A stretch of DNA of 64,000 nucleotides from Nonomuraea gerenzanensis (GCF_020215645.1 NZ_CP084058.1:8556001-8620000), one strand, 5' to 3'; counted from the stretch's first letter, positions 41,773 through 50,900 are shown. The notes: a model not told the origin generated them from the letters alone. Program-made: numbers and translations.

Positions 41773-42909
41773 TCACAGGTCCCCCAGCCCGAGTTGCCGC
41801 GCGATGAGCATCCGCTGCACCTCGCTGGTGCCCTCGCCGATCTCGAGGATCTTGGCGTCGCGGTAGAACCGGCCGACGGGGAACTCGTTCATGAACCCGT
41901 AGCCGCCGAAGATCTGCGTCGCCTCCCGCGCGTTGTCCATCGCCGCGTTCGAGGAGACCAGCTTGGCGATCGCCGCCTCCTTCTTGAACGGCACCCCGGC
42001 CAGCATCTTCTCGGCCGCGTGGTAGTAGGCCAGGCGGGCGGTGTGCGCGCGGGCCTCCATGTCGGCGATCTTGAACTGGATGGCCTGGTAGTGGCCGATC
42101 GGGTGGCCGAAGGCCTTGCGGTCCCTGACGTACCGCACGCACTCGTCCACGCAGCCCTGCGCCAGCCCCACGCCGATCGCCGCGATCGCGATGCGGCCCT
42201 CGTCGAGGATCTGCAGGAACTGGGCGTATCCCCGGCCGCGCTCGCCCAGCAGGTTCTCCGCCGGGACGCGGCAGTCGGTGAACGACAGCTCCCGCGTGTC
42301 GGAGGCGTTCCAGCCGACCTTGGAGTACTTCTTCGACACCGCGAACCCGGGCGTGCCGCTCGGCACGAGGATCGTGGAGATCTCCCGCTCGCCGGTGAGC
42401 GCCGCCACGCCGACGACGGCGGTGATGTCGGTGCCGGAGTTGGTGATGAACGCCTTCGTCCCGTTGAGCACCCATTCGTGGCCGTCCAGGACGGCTGTGG
42501 TGCGCATGCCACCGGGCACGTCGGAGCCGCCGCCCGGCTCCGTGAGCCCGAAGGCGCCCAGCCGCTCGCCGGCGGCCATCCCGGGCAGCCACTCGGCGCG
42601 CTGCTGCTCGGTGCCGTACCGGAAGATCGGCATCGCGCCCAGCGACACGGCCGCCTCCAGGGTGATGGCCACGCTGGAGTCGACCCTGGCCAGCTCCTCC
42701 AGGGCCAGGCAGAGGGCGAAGTAGTCGCCGCCCATCCCGCCGTACTCCTCGGGGAACGGCAGGCCGAACAGCCCCATCGCGCCCATCTGCCGCACGACGT
42801 CGTACGGGAACTCCTCCCGCTCGTAGTAGTCGCCGATCACCGGCGCGACCACGTCGCGGGCGAACGCCTCCACCGTCTTGCGCAGTTCTTCGTACTCGTC
42901 GTTGAGCAT
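41773..42909 (-). CDS. liuA: Acyl-CoA dehydrogenase, probable isovaleryl-CoA dehydrogenase
   Basis: A 378-residue flavoenzyme of the acyl-CoA dehydrogenase family. Signature blocks are GAFGLTEPGGGSDVPGG and, near the C-terminus, QIFGGYGFMNEFPVGRFYRDAKI and EIGEGTSEVQRMLIARQLG. The catalytic glutamate is presumably Glu242-Glu246 or Glu361-like, depending on subfamily; I cannot decide between them. In this operon, after both methylcrotonyl-CoA carboxylase subunits and HMG-CoA lyase, oxidation of isovaleryl-CoA is the natural role. It starts three bases after the HMG-CoA lyase stop and is the last gene of the operon. An electron-transfer flavoprotein is not nearby. Confidence 0.88.
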   Translation of the reverse strand: MLNDEYEELRKTVEAFARDVVAPVIGDYYEREEFPYDVVRQMGAMGLFGLPFPEEYGGMGGDYFALCLALEELARVDSSVAITLEAAVSLGAMPIFRYGTEQQRAEWLPGMAAGERLGAFGLTEPGGGSDVPGGMRTTAVLDGHEWVLNGTKAFITNSGTDITAVVGVAALTGEREISTILVPSGTPGFAVSKKYSKVGWNASDTRELSFTDCRVPAENLLGERGRGYAQFLQILDEGRIAIAAIGVGLAQGCVDECVRYVRDRKAFGHPIGHYQAIQFKIADMEARAHTARLAYYHAAEKMLAGVPFKKEAAIAKLVSSNAAMDNAREATQIFGGYGFMNEFPVGRFYRDAKILEIGEGTSEVQRMLIARQLGLGDL

Positions 42910-42912
42910 GTC

Positions 42913-43818
42913 TCAGCCTTTCGAAAGCGCCTGTACGACGCGGGACGGGCTGGGCCTGCCGAGCAGCTCCGCCAGCCAGGTGCTGGTGGACACGAGCTTG
43001 CCCAGGTCGAGGCCGGTCTCGATGCCGAGGCCGCGCAACATCCAGACCAGGTCCTCGGTGGCCAGGTTGCCGGTGGCGGACTCGGCGTAGGGGCAGCCGC
43101 CGATGCCGCCCGTGGAGGCGTCGATGGTGGTGACGCCCGATCTCAGCGCTGCGAGGGTGTTGGACAGCGCCTGTCCGTAGGTGTCGTGGAAGTGCACGGC
43201 CAGCCGCTCCGGCGAGCGGAACGCCTCGATCAGGGCCGTGACGTGGCCGGGCGTGCCGACGCCGATCGTGTCGCCGAGCGACAGCTCGTAGCAGCCCAGC
43301 CCGAGCAGCCGCTCGCCGACCTGGACGACCTGTCCGATCGGCGTGGGCCCCTCCCAGGGGTCGCCGAAGCACATCGACACGTACGCGCGCACCTTGACCC
43401 CGTTGTCCAGCGCCCTGGCCACCACCGGCTCGAACATCTCGAACTGGCTCTCCAGGCTGCGGTTCAGGTTCTTGGCGGCGAACGTCTCGGTGGCGCTGGC
43501 GAAGATGGCGATCTCGTCCACGCCCAGGTCGAGGGCCCGGTCGAGGCCGCGCAGGTTCGGCACGAGCACGGGGTAGCGCACGCCCGGCTTCCTGCGCAGC
43601 GTGGTCAGCAGCCGGTCGGCGTCGGCGAGCTGCGGCACCCACTTCGGGTGCACGAAGCTGGTCGCCTCGATCACCTTGTGCCCGGCGTCCGCGAGCCGGT
43701 CGATGAACTCGGCCTTCACCTCGACGGGGACGATCGCGGACTCGTTCTGCAGGCCGTCGCGCGGGCCGACCTCGTAGACGGTGACCTGGTGCGGAAGACC
43801 TTCCATGCTGTACGGCAT
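42913..43818 (-). CDS. liuE: Hydroxymethylglutaryl-CoA lyase
   Basis: A 301-residue TIM-barrel lyase that cleaves HMG-CoA into acetoacetate and acetyl-CoA, the last step of leucine breakdown. VGPRDGLQNE holds the metal-binding Asp and the catalytic Arg. LAVHFHDTYGQALSN supplies the metal-binding histidines. GIGGCPYAESATGN carries the catalytic cysteine. It overlaps the carboxylase alpha stop by one base (TGATG) and precedes the acyl-CoA dehydrogenase by three bases. Confidence 0.95.
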   Translation of the reverse strand: MPYSMEGLPHQVTVYEVGPRDGLQNESAIVPVEVKAEFIDRLADAGHKVIEATSFVHPKWVPQLADADRLLTTLRRKPGVRYPVLVPNLRGLDRALDLGVDEIAIFASATETFAAKNLNRSLESQFEMFEPVVARALDNGVKVRAYVSMCFGDPWEGPTPIGQVVQVGERLLGLGCYELSLGDTIGVGTPGHVTALIEAFRSPERLAVHFHDTYGQALSNTLAALRSGVTTIDASTGGIGGCPYAESATGNLATEDLVWMLRGLGIETGLDLGKLVSTSTWLAELLGRPSPSRVVQALSKG

Positions 43819-45851
43819 CACGCCTCCTCGCTGGTGACCACGGCCAGGACGGCGTCCATGTCGACCGGCTGCCCGGCCCGCACGGACAGCTCGGAGACGA
43901 CGCCGTCGCGCGGCGCCGTGACCGTGTGCTCCATCTTCATGGCCTCCACGATGAGCAGCGGCTGGCCCTCGTTCACCCGGTCGCCCTGCTGCGCCTTGAC
44001 CACCAGGACGGTGCCGGGCATGGGGCTCCTGACCACGCCGTCTGCCGCCCCGGTGGCGCCCGCCCGGTCGCCGGGATCGCCGATGAGGTGCCGGATGAAC
44101 GACCAGGACGCGCCGTCGCGGCCGAGCCACAGGGTGTCGGCGTCGCGTACGCACAGGTAACGGGCGGTGCGCCCGCCGAGCGTGACGAACAGCTCGCCAC
44201 CGCCGCCCGCACCGCCGCCCGCACCGCCGCCTGCGCCGCCCTCCGCGCCGCCGTGCGAGGCGCCGTGTGAGGCGCCGTCCGCGAGCCGGATGCGCACCGG
44301 GACCGCTTCGCCATTTATCGCGACTTCGGCGGATTCTTCGGGCAGGCCGCGCACCTTGACCGCGTGCACCCCGCCCCTGGACTCCAGCCGCCACGTCGTC
44401 CAGGCCCGCTCCCCGAGCCGCCACCCGTCGGTGACCTCCCACGGATCGTCGCCCTGGGGCATGGCGTGGAAGACGAGCGCAGCCGCGGCCACGACCTCCT
44501 CGGGAGGCGCCGCCTCGCCCACCAGCTCGGGCAAAACGCGCTCCACCAGGCCGGTGTCCAGCTCGCCCGCCACGACGGCCGGGTGGGCCGCCAGCGCCCG
44601 CAGGAACGGCACGTTGGTCACCACGCCGAGGACGGCCGTGGCGGCCAGCGCCCGGTCCAGCGTCCTGAGCGCCGTGGCGCGGTCGGGCGCCCAGGCGACG
44701 ACCTTCGACAACATCGGGTCGAACTCGCTGCCGACGACACCCCCCTCGGCCAGCCCGGAGTCCACCCGCACGACCGGCCACGCACCGCCGGCCGCCGCGC
44801 CGCCGGGCTCCCGCAGGGCCAGCACCTGGCCGCCGGTCGGCAGGAAGCCGCGCGCGGGGTCCTCGGCGTACACGCGGGCCTCCACCGCGTGCCCGTCGAG
44901 CCGCACCTCCGCCTGCCCGAACGGCAGCGGCTCCCCCGCCGCCACCCGCAGTTGCAGCTCCACCAGGTCCAGCCCCGTCACCAGCTCGGTGACCGGGTGC
45001 TCGACCTGCAGCCGGGTGTTCATCTCCATGAAGTGGTAGGCCCCGGTGGTGCCGTCCACGATGAACTCGACGGTGCCCGCGCCCACGTAGCCGACCGAGC
45101 GGGCGGCCTCCACCGCCGCCGCGCCCATCGAGGCCCGCGTCCCGGCCGAGACGAACGGCGACGGCGCCTCCTCTATGATCTTCTGGTGCCTGCGCTGCAG
45201 GCTGCACTCGCGCTCGCCCAGGTGCACGACGTTGCCGTGGGTGTCGGCCAGGACCTGGATCTCGATGTGGCGCGGGTTCTCGACGTACCGCTCGATCAGC
45301 AGCGTGTCGTCGCCGAACGCGGCCCGCGCCGTCCGCCGCGCCGACTCCAGGGCGTCGGGCAGCTCGGCGGCCGACCGTACCAGCACCATGCCCTTGCCCC
45401 CGCCGCCCGCGGACGGCTTGATCAGGGCGGGGAAGTCGCGCCAGCCCTCCAGGCCCGGCTCGGTCGCGCCGGGCACGACGGGCACCCCGGCGGCGGAGAC
45501 GGTGGCCTTGGCGCGGATCTTGTCGCCCATCGCGTCGATGGCGCCGGCGGGCGGGCCGACGAACACCACGCCCGCCTCGGCGCAGCGCCGCGCGAACGCG
45601 GCGTTCTCGGCGAGGAACCCGTAGCCGGGGTGGACGGCCTGCGCCCCCGAGGCGAGCGCCGCCTCCACCATGGCCTCGATGTCGAGATATCTCGGCACCT
45701 CAAGGGCGAGGTCCGCCTCGCGCACATGCCTGGCGCCCGCGTCGGACGCCGTGTGCACGGCCACGGACGTGATGCCGAGGCCGCGCAGCGTGCGCGCGAT
45801 CCGTACGGCGATCTCGCCCCTGTTGGCGATCAGAACACGGTCGAACAGCAT
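43818..45851 (-). CDS. liuD: Methylcrotonyl-CoA carboxylase alpha subunit (biotin carboxylase/carrier)
   Basis: A 677-residue biotin-dependent carboxylase subunit. The biotin carboxylase domain starts FDRVLIANRGEIAVRIA, with KPSAGGGGKGMVLV, HIEIQVLADTHGN, ECSLQRRHQK and MNTRLQVEHPVTE. A middle BT-type domain includes a Gly/Ala-rich low-complexity run (about residues 528-552, DNA 44195-44265). The biotinyl domain ends with EAMKMEH near residue 640. It follows the beta subunit by three bases and is coupled to HMG-CoA lyase. Length and context match the leucine pathway enzyme. Confidence 0.95.
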   Translation of the reverse strand: MLFDRVLIANRGEIAVRIARTLRGLGITSVAVHTASDAGARHVREADLALEVPRYLDIEAMVEAALASGAQAVHPGYGFLAENAAFARRCAEAGVVFVGPPAGAIDAMGDKIRAKATVSAAGVPVVPGATEPGLEGWRDFPALIKPSAGGGGKGMVLVRSAAELPDALESARRTARAAFGDDTLLIERYVENPRHIEIQVLADTHGNVVHLGERECSLQRRHQKIIEEAPSPFVSAGTRASMGAAAVEAARSVGYVGAGTVEFIVDGTTGAYHFMEMNTRLQVEHPVTELVTGLDLVELQLRVAAGEPLPFGQAEVRLDGHAVEARVYAEDPARGFLPTGGQVLALREPGGAAAGGAWPVVRVDSGLAEGGVVGSEFDPMLSKVVAWAPDRATALRTLDRALAATAVLGVVTNVPFLRALAAHPAVVAGELDTGLVERVLPELVGEAAPPEEVVAAAALVFHAMPQGDDPWEVTDGWRLGERAWTTWRLESRGGVHAVKVRGLPEESAEVAINGEAVPVRIRLADGASHGASHGGAEGGAGGGAGGGAGGGGELFVTLGGRTARYLCVRDADTLWLGRDGASWSFIRHLIGDPGDRAGATGAADGVVRSPMPGTVLVVKAQQGDRVNEGQPLLIVEAMKMEHTVTAPRDGVVSELSVRAGQPVDMDAVLAVVTSEEA

Positions 45852-45854
45852 GCG

Positions 45855-47426
45855 TCACATCCGGAAGACGCCGTAACCGGCGGGCTCGAGCGGCGCGTTG
45901 GCCGCCGCGGACAGCGCCAGGCCCAGGACCGTGCGGGTGTCGAGCGGGTCGATCACCCCGTCGTCCCAGAGCCTGGCCGTGGAGTAGTAGGGGTTGCCCT
46001 GGTGCTCGTACTGGGCGCGGATCGCGTCGGGATCGGCGTCGCCGACCGTGGTCAGCACGTTGGCGGCCTGCTCGCCGCCCATGACGGAGATGCGGGCGTT
46101 CGGCCACATCCACAGGAACCTCGGCGAGTACGCCCGCCCGGCCATCGCGTAGTTGCCCGCCCCGAACGACCCCCCGATCACCACCGTGAACTTGGGCACC
46201 CGGGCGCACGCCACCGCCGTCACCATCTTGGCGCCGTGCTTGGCGATGCCGCCCGCCTCGTACGCCTTGCCGACCATGAAGCCGCTGATGTTCTGCAGGA
46301 ACAGCAGGGGGATGCGGCGCTGGTCGCACAGCTCGATGAAGTGCGCGCCCTTCATCGCCGACTCGCTGAACAGGATGCCGTTGTTGGCCAGGATGCCCAC
46401 CGGGTGGCCGTGGACGTGGGCGAAGCCGGTGACGAGCGTGGCTCCGTACTCGGCCTTGAACTCCAGGAAGCGCGAGCCGTCGACGATCCTGGCGATCACC
46501 TCGCGCACGTCGTACGGCTGGCGGGTGTCGGCGGGCACCAGCCCGTACAGGTCGCGGGGGTCGTGGCGGGGCGGCTCCGGCGCGATCGTCTCCCAGGGCC
46601 GCGCGGCGCGCGGCGCCAGCGTGGAGACGATGTCGCGGACGATGGCCAGCGCGTGCGCGTCGTCCTCGGCCAGGTGGTCGGTGACGCCGCTGACGCGCGC
46701 GTGCAGGTCGCCGCCGCCCAGCTCCTCGGCGCTGACCTCCTCGCCGGTCGCCGCCTTCACCAGCGGCGGGCCGCCCAGGAAGATGGTGCCCTGGCCGCGG
46801 ACGATGACCGCCTCGTCGCTCATCGCGGGCACGTACGCGCCGCCGGCCGTGCACGAGCCGAGCACGGCGGCGATCTGCGGGATGCCGCGCGCGGACATCG
46901 TGGCCTGGTTGTAGAAGATGCGGCCGAAGTGCTCGCGGTCCGGGAACACCTCGTCCTGCCTGGGCAGGAACGCTCCACCGGAGTCCACGAGGTAGAGGCA
47001 GGGCAGGTGGTTGTGCAACGCCACCTCCTGCGCGCGCAGGTGCTTCTTGACCGTGACCGGGTAGTACGTGCCGCCCTTCACGGTGGCGTCGTTGGCCACG
47101 ATCACGCATTCGCGGCCGGAGACCCGGCCGACACCGGTGATGATGCCCGCGGCCGGCGCCTGGTCGTCGTAGAGGCCGTCGGCGGCCAGCGGCGACAGCT
47201 CCAGAAAGCGGGAGCCGGGGTCGAGCAGGCCGTCCACGCGCTCGCGCGGCAGCAGCTTGCCGCGCTCGACGTGCCGCCGCCGCGACCGCTCGGGCCCGCC
47301 GAGCGCGGCGGTCGCCAGGCGGTCGAGCAGGTCGGCGGCGAGCCGCTCGTTGAGCTCGGCGTTGCGCTTGTACGCCTCACTCCCGGGCTCCACAGCCGTC
47401 TTCAGCACCGGCCAGTCGCTCCTCAT
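45855..47426 (-). CDS. liuB: Methylcrotonyl-CoA carboxylase beta subunit (carboxyltransferase)
   Basis: A 523-residue carboxyltransferase that carboxylates 3-methylcrotonyl-CoA to 3-methylglutaconyl-CoA. It has the typical leucine-pathway motifs [52 protein letters not shown] and [16 protein letters not shown]. The HFGRIFYNQ aromatic segment, absent from the other beta subunit in this window, lines the short-chain acyl pocket in MCC. It is the first gene of the operon. GGGAG lies before the ATG. The divergent TetR gene begins 48 bases away. Confidence 0.95.
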   Translation of the reverse strand: MRSDWPVLKTAVEPGSEAYKRNAELNERLAADLLDRLATAALGGPERSRRRHVERGKLLPRERVDGLLDPGSRFLELSPLAADGLYDDQAPAAGIITGVGRVSGRECVIVANDATVKGGTYYPVTVKKHLRAQEVALHNHLPCLYLVDSGGAFLPRQDEVFPDREHFGRIFYNQATMSARGIPQIAAVLGSCTAGGAYVPAMSDEAVIVRGQGTIFLGGPPLVKAATGEEVSAEELGGGDLHARVSGVTDHLAEDDAHALAIVRDIVSTLAPRAARPWETIAPEPPRHDPRDLYGLVPADTRQPYDVREVIARIVDGSRFLEFKAEYGATLVTGFAHVHGHPVGILANNGILFSESAMKGAHFIELCDQRRIPLLFLQNISGFMVGKAYEAGGIAKHGAKMVTAVACARVPKFTVVIGGSFGAGNYAMAGRAYSPRFLWMWPNARISVMGGEQAANVLTTVGDADPDAIRAQYEHQGNPYYSTARLWDDGVIDPLDTRTVLGLALSAAANAPLEPAGYGVFRM

Positions 47427-47436
47427 GGCTCCCGAT

Positions 47437-47452
47437 GTTAGTCATCATTAAC
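47437..47452. promoter_or_regulatory. Candidate TetR operator of the leucine operon
   Basis: GTTAGTCATCATTAAC is a dyad matching its own complement at 12 of 16 positions. It lies in the 48-base gap between the divergent carboxylase and TetR genes, 10 bases before the TetR -10. Confidence 0.45.
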
Positions 47453-47461
47453 GTCATCGTC

Positions 47462-47474
47462 TAGCATGTGAGAC
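47462..47474 (+). promoter_or_regulatory. Putative -10 for leaderless TetR mRNA
   Basis: TAGCAT at 47462-47467, 7 bases, then GTG 47475. There is no Shine-Dalgarno. Confidence 0.5.
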
Positions 47475-48068
47475 GTGACCACCGCCTCCGACACCCCTAC
47501 CCGCAGCCGGCGCAACAGGCGCGCGGAGATCCTCGAGGCGGCCGCCCGGCTGTTCGCGGCGCGCGGTTTCCACGGCGTCTCGATCGAGGACATCGGCGCC
47601 GCGGTCGGCGTCTCGGGCCCGGCCCTCTACCGCCACTTCGACGGCAAGGACGCGCTGCTGTCGGAGATGCTGCTCGACATCAGCTCCCGCCTGCGCGAGT
47701 CGGCCGTCACGGTCGTGACCGGCTCCCCCGGCCCGGAGGAGACCCTGGACGCCCTGCTCGACGTGCAGATCGCGTTCGCGACCGACCACCCCGCCCTGAT
47801 CATCGTGCACGACAGGGAGCTGGGCAACGTGCCCGAGCCCGCCCGCCGGCAGATCAGGCGGCTGCAGCGGCTCTACGTCGAGGAGTGGGTGACGGTGCTG
47901 GCCGAGCTGCATCCGGCCTGCCCGGCGGCGCGGCTGCGGGCGGCCACGCACGCGGTCTTCGGCCTGCTGAACTCGACCCCGCACAGCGCGGGCGAGCTGC
48001 CCGCCCAGGACATGCGGCCGATGCTGCACGCGATGGCCCGCGCGGCCATCGCCGCGTGCGCCCGTTAA
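47475..48068 (+). CDS. TetR-family regulator of the leucine/isovalerate operon
   Basis: A 197-residue TetR protein. The HTH is RRAEILEAAARLFAARGFHG through GPALYRHFDGKDALL. The C-terminal domain resembles that of TetR regulators of acyl-CoA metabolism. Its divergent placement, 48 bases from the MCC operon, makes an acyl-CoA-responsive repressor of that operon likely. It begins at GTG and is probably leaderless. Confidence 0.92.
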   Translation: MTTASDTPTRSRRNRRAEILEAAARLFAARGFHGVSIEDIGAAVGVSGPALYRHFDGKDALLSEMLLDISSRLRESAVTVVTGSPGPEETLDALLDVQIAFATDHPALIIVHDRELGNVPEPARRQIRRLQRLYVEEWVTVLAELHPACPAARLRAATHAVFGLLNSTPHSAGELPAQDMRPMLHAMARAAIAACAR

Positions 48069-48103
48069 GGACCGTTAACTTCCTGATGTCGCCTTGTCGG
48101 CTC

Positions 48104-48140
48104 AACTATCTAGATATATCGTCATCATATCTCGATAGTT
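48104..48140 (+). promoter_or_regulatory. PadR operator with 14-base inverted repeat
   Basis: AACTATCTAGATAT and ATATCTCGATAGTT flank a 9-base spacer, with one mismatch between arms. It lies 10 bases before the PadR start and overlaps AT-rich sequence suited to a -10. The stretch is strikingly AT-rich for this genome. It is probably the autoregulatory site of PadR and of the exporter genes behind it. Confidence 0.7.
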
Positions 48141-48150
48141 GGAGGCGATC

Positions 48151-48729
48151 ATGCGCGACCATCACGAGTTCTGGGAGCCCCCCCGGCCCGTACCACCGCC
48201 CTTCCCCACGCCGGGGCCGATGCCGATGCCCTTCCCGGGGGGCGCGCCGCTGCCGCCCCCGCACTTCGTCCACAGAGAGCAGCCCGCGCCCCGCATCCGC
48301 CGCGGCGACGTCAGGGCGGCCCTGCTGGCGCTGCTCCACGAGGGGCCGCAGAACGGCTACCAGATGATCCAGGGCATCGAGGAGCGCAGCCGCGGGGTGT
48401 GGCGGCCCAGCCCGGGGTCGGTCTATCCGGCGTTGCAGCAGCTGGAGGACGAGGGCCTGGTCACCGGGGACGAGTCGGGCGGGCGCCGTACGTACCGGCT
48501 GACCGAGCAGGGCCGCGCCCAGGCCGCCAGGCACGCCGAGGAGGCGCCGTGGGAGGAGGTGGCCCGTACGGTGCCCGACGACCACCACGAGCTGCGGCTG
48601 CTGTGGGCCCAGCTCAACGAGGCGTTCGGCCACCTGGTCCGCACGGGCGGCGACCACCAGCTCGCCGAGGCCAAGAAGCTGATCAAGCAGACCCGCAGAT
48701 CCGTCTTCCAGATCCTCGCGGAGGACTAG
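48151..48729 (+). CDS. PadR-family repressor
   Basis: A 192-residue PadR protein. An unusual Pro/Met-rich N-terminal tail of about 45 residues precedes the winged helix, RRGDVRAALLALLHEGPQNG, and the PSPGSVYPALQQLEDEGLV recognition region. The C-terminal helices mediate dimerisation. GGAGG lies 5 bases before the ATG. Its stop directly abuts the ABC ATPase start, so it probably represses the exporter operon until a drug-like ligand binds. Confidence 0.93.
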   Translation: MRDHHEFWEPPRPVPPPFPTPGPMPMPFPGGAPLPPPHFVHREQPAPRIRRGDVRAALLALLHEGPQNGYQMIQGIEERSRGVWRPSPGSVYPALQQLEDEGLVTGDESGGRRTYRLTEQGRAQAARHAEEAPWEEVARTVPDDHHELRLLWAQLNEAFGHLVRTGGDHQLAEAKKLIKQTRRSVFQILAED

Positions 48730-49707
48730 ATGGCGGCCGACGCGGCGGTGACCGTACGCGGGTTACGCAAGGCGTACGGGAAGATCGAGGCCGTCAAGGG
48801 CGTCGACTTCGAGGTGCGTCCCGGCGAGGTCTTCGGCTTCCTCGGCCCGAACGGCGCCGGCAAGACCACCACCATCAGCATGCTCTGCACCCTCGTGAAC
48901 CCGACCGGCGGCAGCGCCACGGTGGCCGGGCACGACGTGGTCAAGGAGCGCGACGAGGTGCGCAGGAACATCGGCCTCGTCTTCCAGGACCCCACCCTCG
49001 ACGGCTACCTCAGCGCCGAGCAGAACCTGCGCTTCCACGCCGAGCTGTACGGCGTGCCCAGGAGCGTGGTCGGCGACCGGATCCACCAGGTGATGGAGAT
49101 GGTCGCGCTGTGGGACCGCAAGGACGCCAAGGTGATGACGTTCTCCGGCGGCATGAAGCGGCGGCTGGAGATCGCGCGCGGCCTGCTGCACTCGCCGCGC
49201 GTGCTCTTCCTCGACGAGCCCACCGTCGGCCTCGACCCGCAGACCCGCTCGGCCATCTGGGGGTACATCAACCAGCTGCGGCTGCGCGAGGACATCACCA
49301 TCTTCATGACCACCCACTACATGGACGAGGCCGAGTACTGCGACCGGATCGCGATCATCGACCACGGCGAGATCGTCGTCATCGACTCGCCGGAGGCGCT
49401 CAAGGCCAGCGTCGGCAAGGACCGCGTGCAGATCCAGACCGCCGACGACACCGCGGCGATCAAGGCCCTGCGCGACCGGTTCGGGCTGGAGGCGGCCGTG
49501 CACGAGGGCGCGGTGACGTTCGCGGTGGCCTCCGGCGAGCAGTTCGTGCCCCGGCTGTTCGCCGAGCTCGGCATGCCGATCAAGTCGGTGAGCGTCTCCC
49601 GGCCGTCCCTCGACGACGTGTTCATGTCCTATACCGGCTCCACGATCCGCGACGCCGAGGAAGGCGACGGGAACATGGCGTGGATGAGAGCGATGGCGAG
49701 GCGATGA
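48730..49707 (+). CDS. ABC transporter ATP-binding protein, DrrA type
   Basis: A 325-residue ATPase. Walker A is GPNGAGKTTT, the signature is TFSGGMKRRLEIARG, Walker B is VLFLDEPTVGLDPQT, and the switch histidine is in MTTHYMDEAEY. The C-terminal extension (about 225-325), including RPSLDDVFMSYTG, is typical of daunorubicin-resistance (DrrA)-like exporters. It is coupled to PadR upstream (zero gap) and to the permease downstream (ATGA overlap). Confidence 0.94.
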   Translation: MAADAAVTVRGLRKAYGKIEAVKGVDFEVRPGEVFGFLGPNGAGKTTTISMLCTLVNPTGGSATVAGHDVVKERDEVRRNIGLVFQDPTLDGYLSAEQNLRFHAELYGVPRSVVGDRIHQVMEMVALWDRKDAKVMTFSGGMKRRLEIARGLLHSPRVLFLDEPTVGLDPQTRSAIWGYINQLRLREDITIFMTTHYMDEAEYCDRIAIIDHGEIVVIDSPEALKASVGKDRVQIQTADDTAAIKALRDRFGLEAAVHEGAVTFAVASGEQFVPRLFAELGMPIKSVSVSRPSLDDVFMSYTGSTIRDAEEGDGNMAWMRAMARR

Positions 49708-50564
49708 CCATGGCGACAGAGGCCGTCAGCGTCCGGGTCCCGGCCCGCAGCGCCGGGCACGACCTCCGGGCCGTCAAGATCGTGCTGCACCGCGAGATGC
49801 TGCGCTTCGTCAACGACCGCACCCGCATGTTGTCGATGCTCGTCCAGCCCGTGCTCTGGCTGTTCGTCATGGGGACGGGGCTGGGCTCGCTGGTCCGGGG
49901 CTCCATCCCCGGGGTCGACTACCGGACCTTCATGTACCCCGGCATGATCTCCATGACCGTGATCATGACGGCCATGTTCTCGGCCGGCTCCATCGTGTGG
50001 GACCGCGAGTTCGGCTTCCTGCGCGAGATGCTCGTCGCACCCGTCTCGCGGGGCGCGATCGTGATCGGCAAGTGCCTCGGCGGGGCCGTCGTGGCCGTCG
50101 GGCAGGGCGTCATCATCGTGGCGATGGCGCCGCTGGTGGGGGTGCCGTACGCACCGGCGCTGATCGTCACGCTGCTGCTGGAGATGTTCCTGGCGGCGTT
50201 CACCATCACGGCCTTCGGGGTGACGCTGGCCGCCCGGATGAAGAACATGCAGACCTTCTTCGGGCTCATGCAGATGGCGATCATGCCGATGATGTTCCTG
50301 TCGGGGGCGATGTTCCCGCTGGCCAACCTGCCGTCGTGGCTGCACGTGCTGACCGTGGTCAACCCGATGACGTACGCGGTGGACCCGATGCGGCAGGCCG
50401 TGTTCGGGCATCTGGACGTGCCGGCGGCGGCTGAGGCGATGTTGAACCCGGGGGTGCGGTGGTTCGGATATCAGGTGCCGGTGGGGGTGGAGCTGGGGAT
50501 CGTGGCGGGGTTGGGGGTGGTGTTGCTGGGGGTGGCGGTTCTTCAGTTCAGGAGGGCCGAGTAG
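49704..50564 (+). CDS. ABC transporter permease, DrrB type (ABC-2)
   Basis: A 286-residue membrane protein with six helices and the ABC-2 signature around MPMMFLSGAMFPLANLPSWL and VVNPMTYAVDPMRQAVFG. MLVQPVLWLFVMGTGLGSLV is the first helix region. It pairs with the preceding ATPase to form an exporter, probably for a hydrophobic drug or lipid. It begins inside the ATPase stop (ATGA). ATG 49710 is an alternative start two codons later. Confidence 0.93.
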   Translation: MTMATEAVSVRVPARSAGHDLRAVKIVLHREMLRFVNDRTRMLSMLVQPVLWLFVMGTGLGSLVRGSIPGVDYRTFMYPGMISMTVIMTAMFSAGSIVWDREFGFLREMLVAPVSRGAIVIGKCLGGAVVAVGQGVIIVAMAPLVGVPYAPALIVTLLLEMFLAAFTITAFGVTLAARMKNMQTFFGLMQMAIMPMMFLSGAMFPLANLPSWLHVLTVVNPMTYAVDPMRQAVFGHLDVPAAAEAMLNPGVRWFGYQVPVGVELGIVAGLGVVLLGVAVLQFRRAE

Positions 50565-50673
50565 GTCTACGTCTTATCCTTGTATCGCCTGCGGTCGATC
50601 TTGTACGGACGGTAGCTTTCCGGATGTGCCGCGCGGCTCGTCCTTTCCCTCCGTTCCCGAGGAGCATCATCCG

Positions 50674-50838
50674 ATGTTGGATCTCGAAGAGAAGTACCTT
50701 GACCTGGAGGCCCGGGTCGAAGCTCTGGAAGGGGCCGCTGTGAAGGCAGGCGTCACCGCGGTCGACAACCGGCTCGACCAGATCGAGTCCCTGCTCGTCC
50801 GCATCGACGCCAAGCTGAGCGACGACCGCTCCACCTGA
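50674..50838 (+). CDS. 54-residue coiled-coil protein
   Basis: A short acidic protein beginning MLDLEEKYLDLEARVEALEG. It has clear heptad spacing of Leu/Val (LEARVEALEG, VDNRLDQIESLLVRIDAKL), so it should form a coiled coil. GAGGAG lies 9 bases before ATG 50674. An in-frame GTG at 50626 would add 16 residues without a Shine-Dalgarno. It is followed at once by a strong terminator, which supports a real short transcript. The function is unknown. It is probably not part of the ABC operon, which ends 109 bases upstream. Confidence 0.65.
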   Translation: MLDLEEKYLDLEARVEALEGAAVKAGVTAVDNRLDQIESLLVRIDAKLSDDRST

Positions 50839-50848
50839 CCCACACACA

Positions 50849-50886
50849 GAACGAGGCCCAGGGCAGGTGCCGCCCGGGCCTCGTTC
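50849..50886. terminator. Bidirectional hairpin terminator
   Basis: GAACGAGGCCC paired with GGGCCTCGTTC, a perfect 11-base stem with further pairing inside (GGGC...GCCC). It lies between the convergent ends of the 54-residue gene and the secreted-protein gene, and probably serves both. Confidence 0.85.
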
Positions 50887-50900
50887 CGGTGTTCAGGTGA

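Noticed and set aside
44364..47441. 1025-codon open frame opposite the carboxylase genes
   Set aside because: Spans two well-identified genes antisense; composition is that of a shadow.
50626..50673. Longer start for the 54-residue protein
   Set aside because: GTG without ribosome-binding site, and the added residues lack coiled-coil character.
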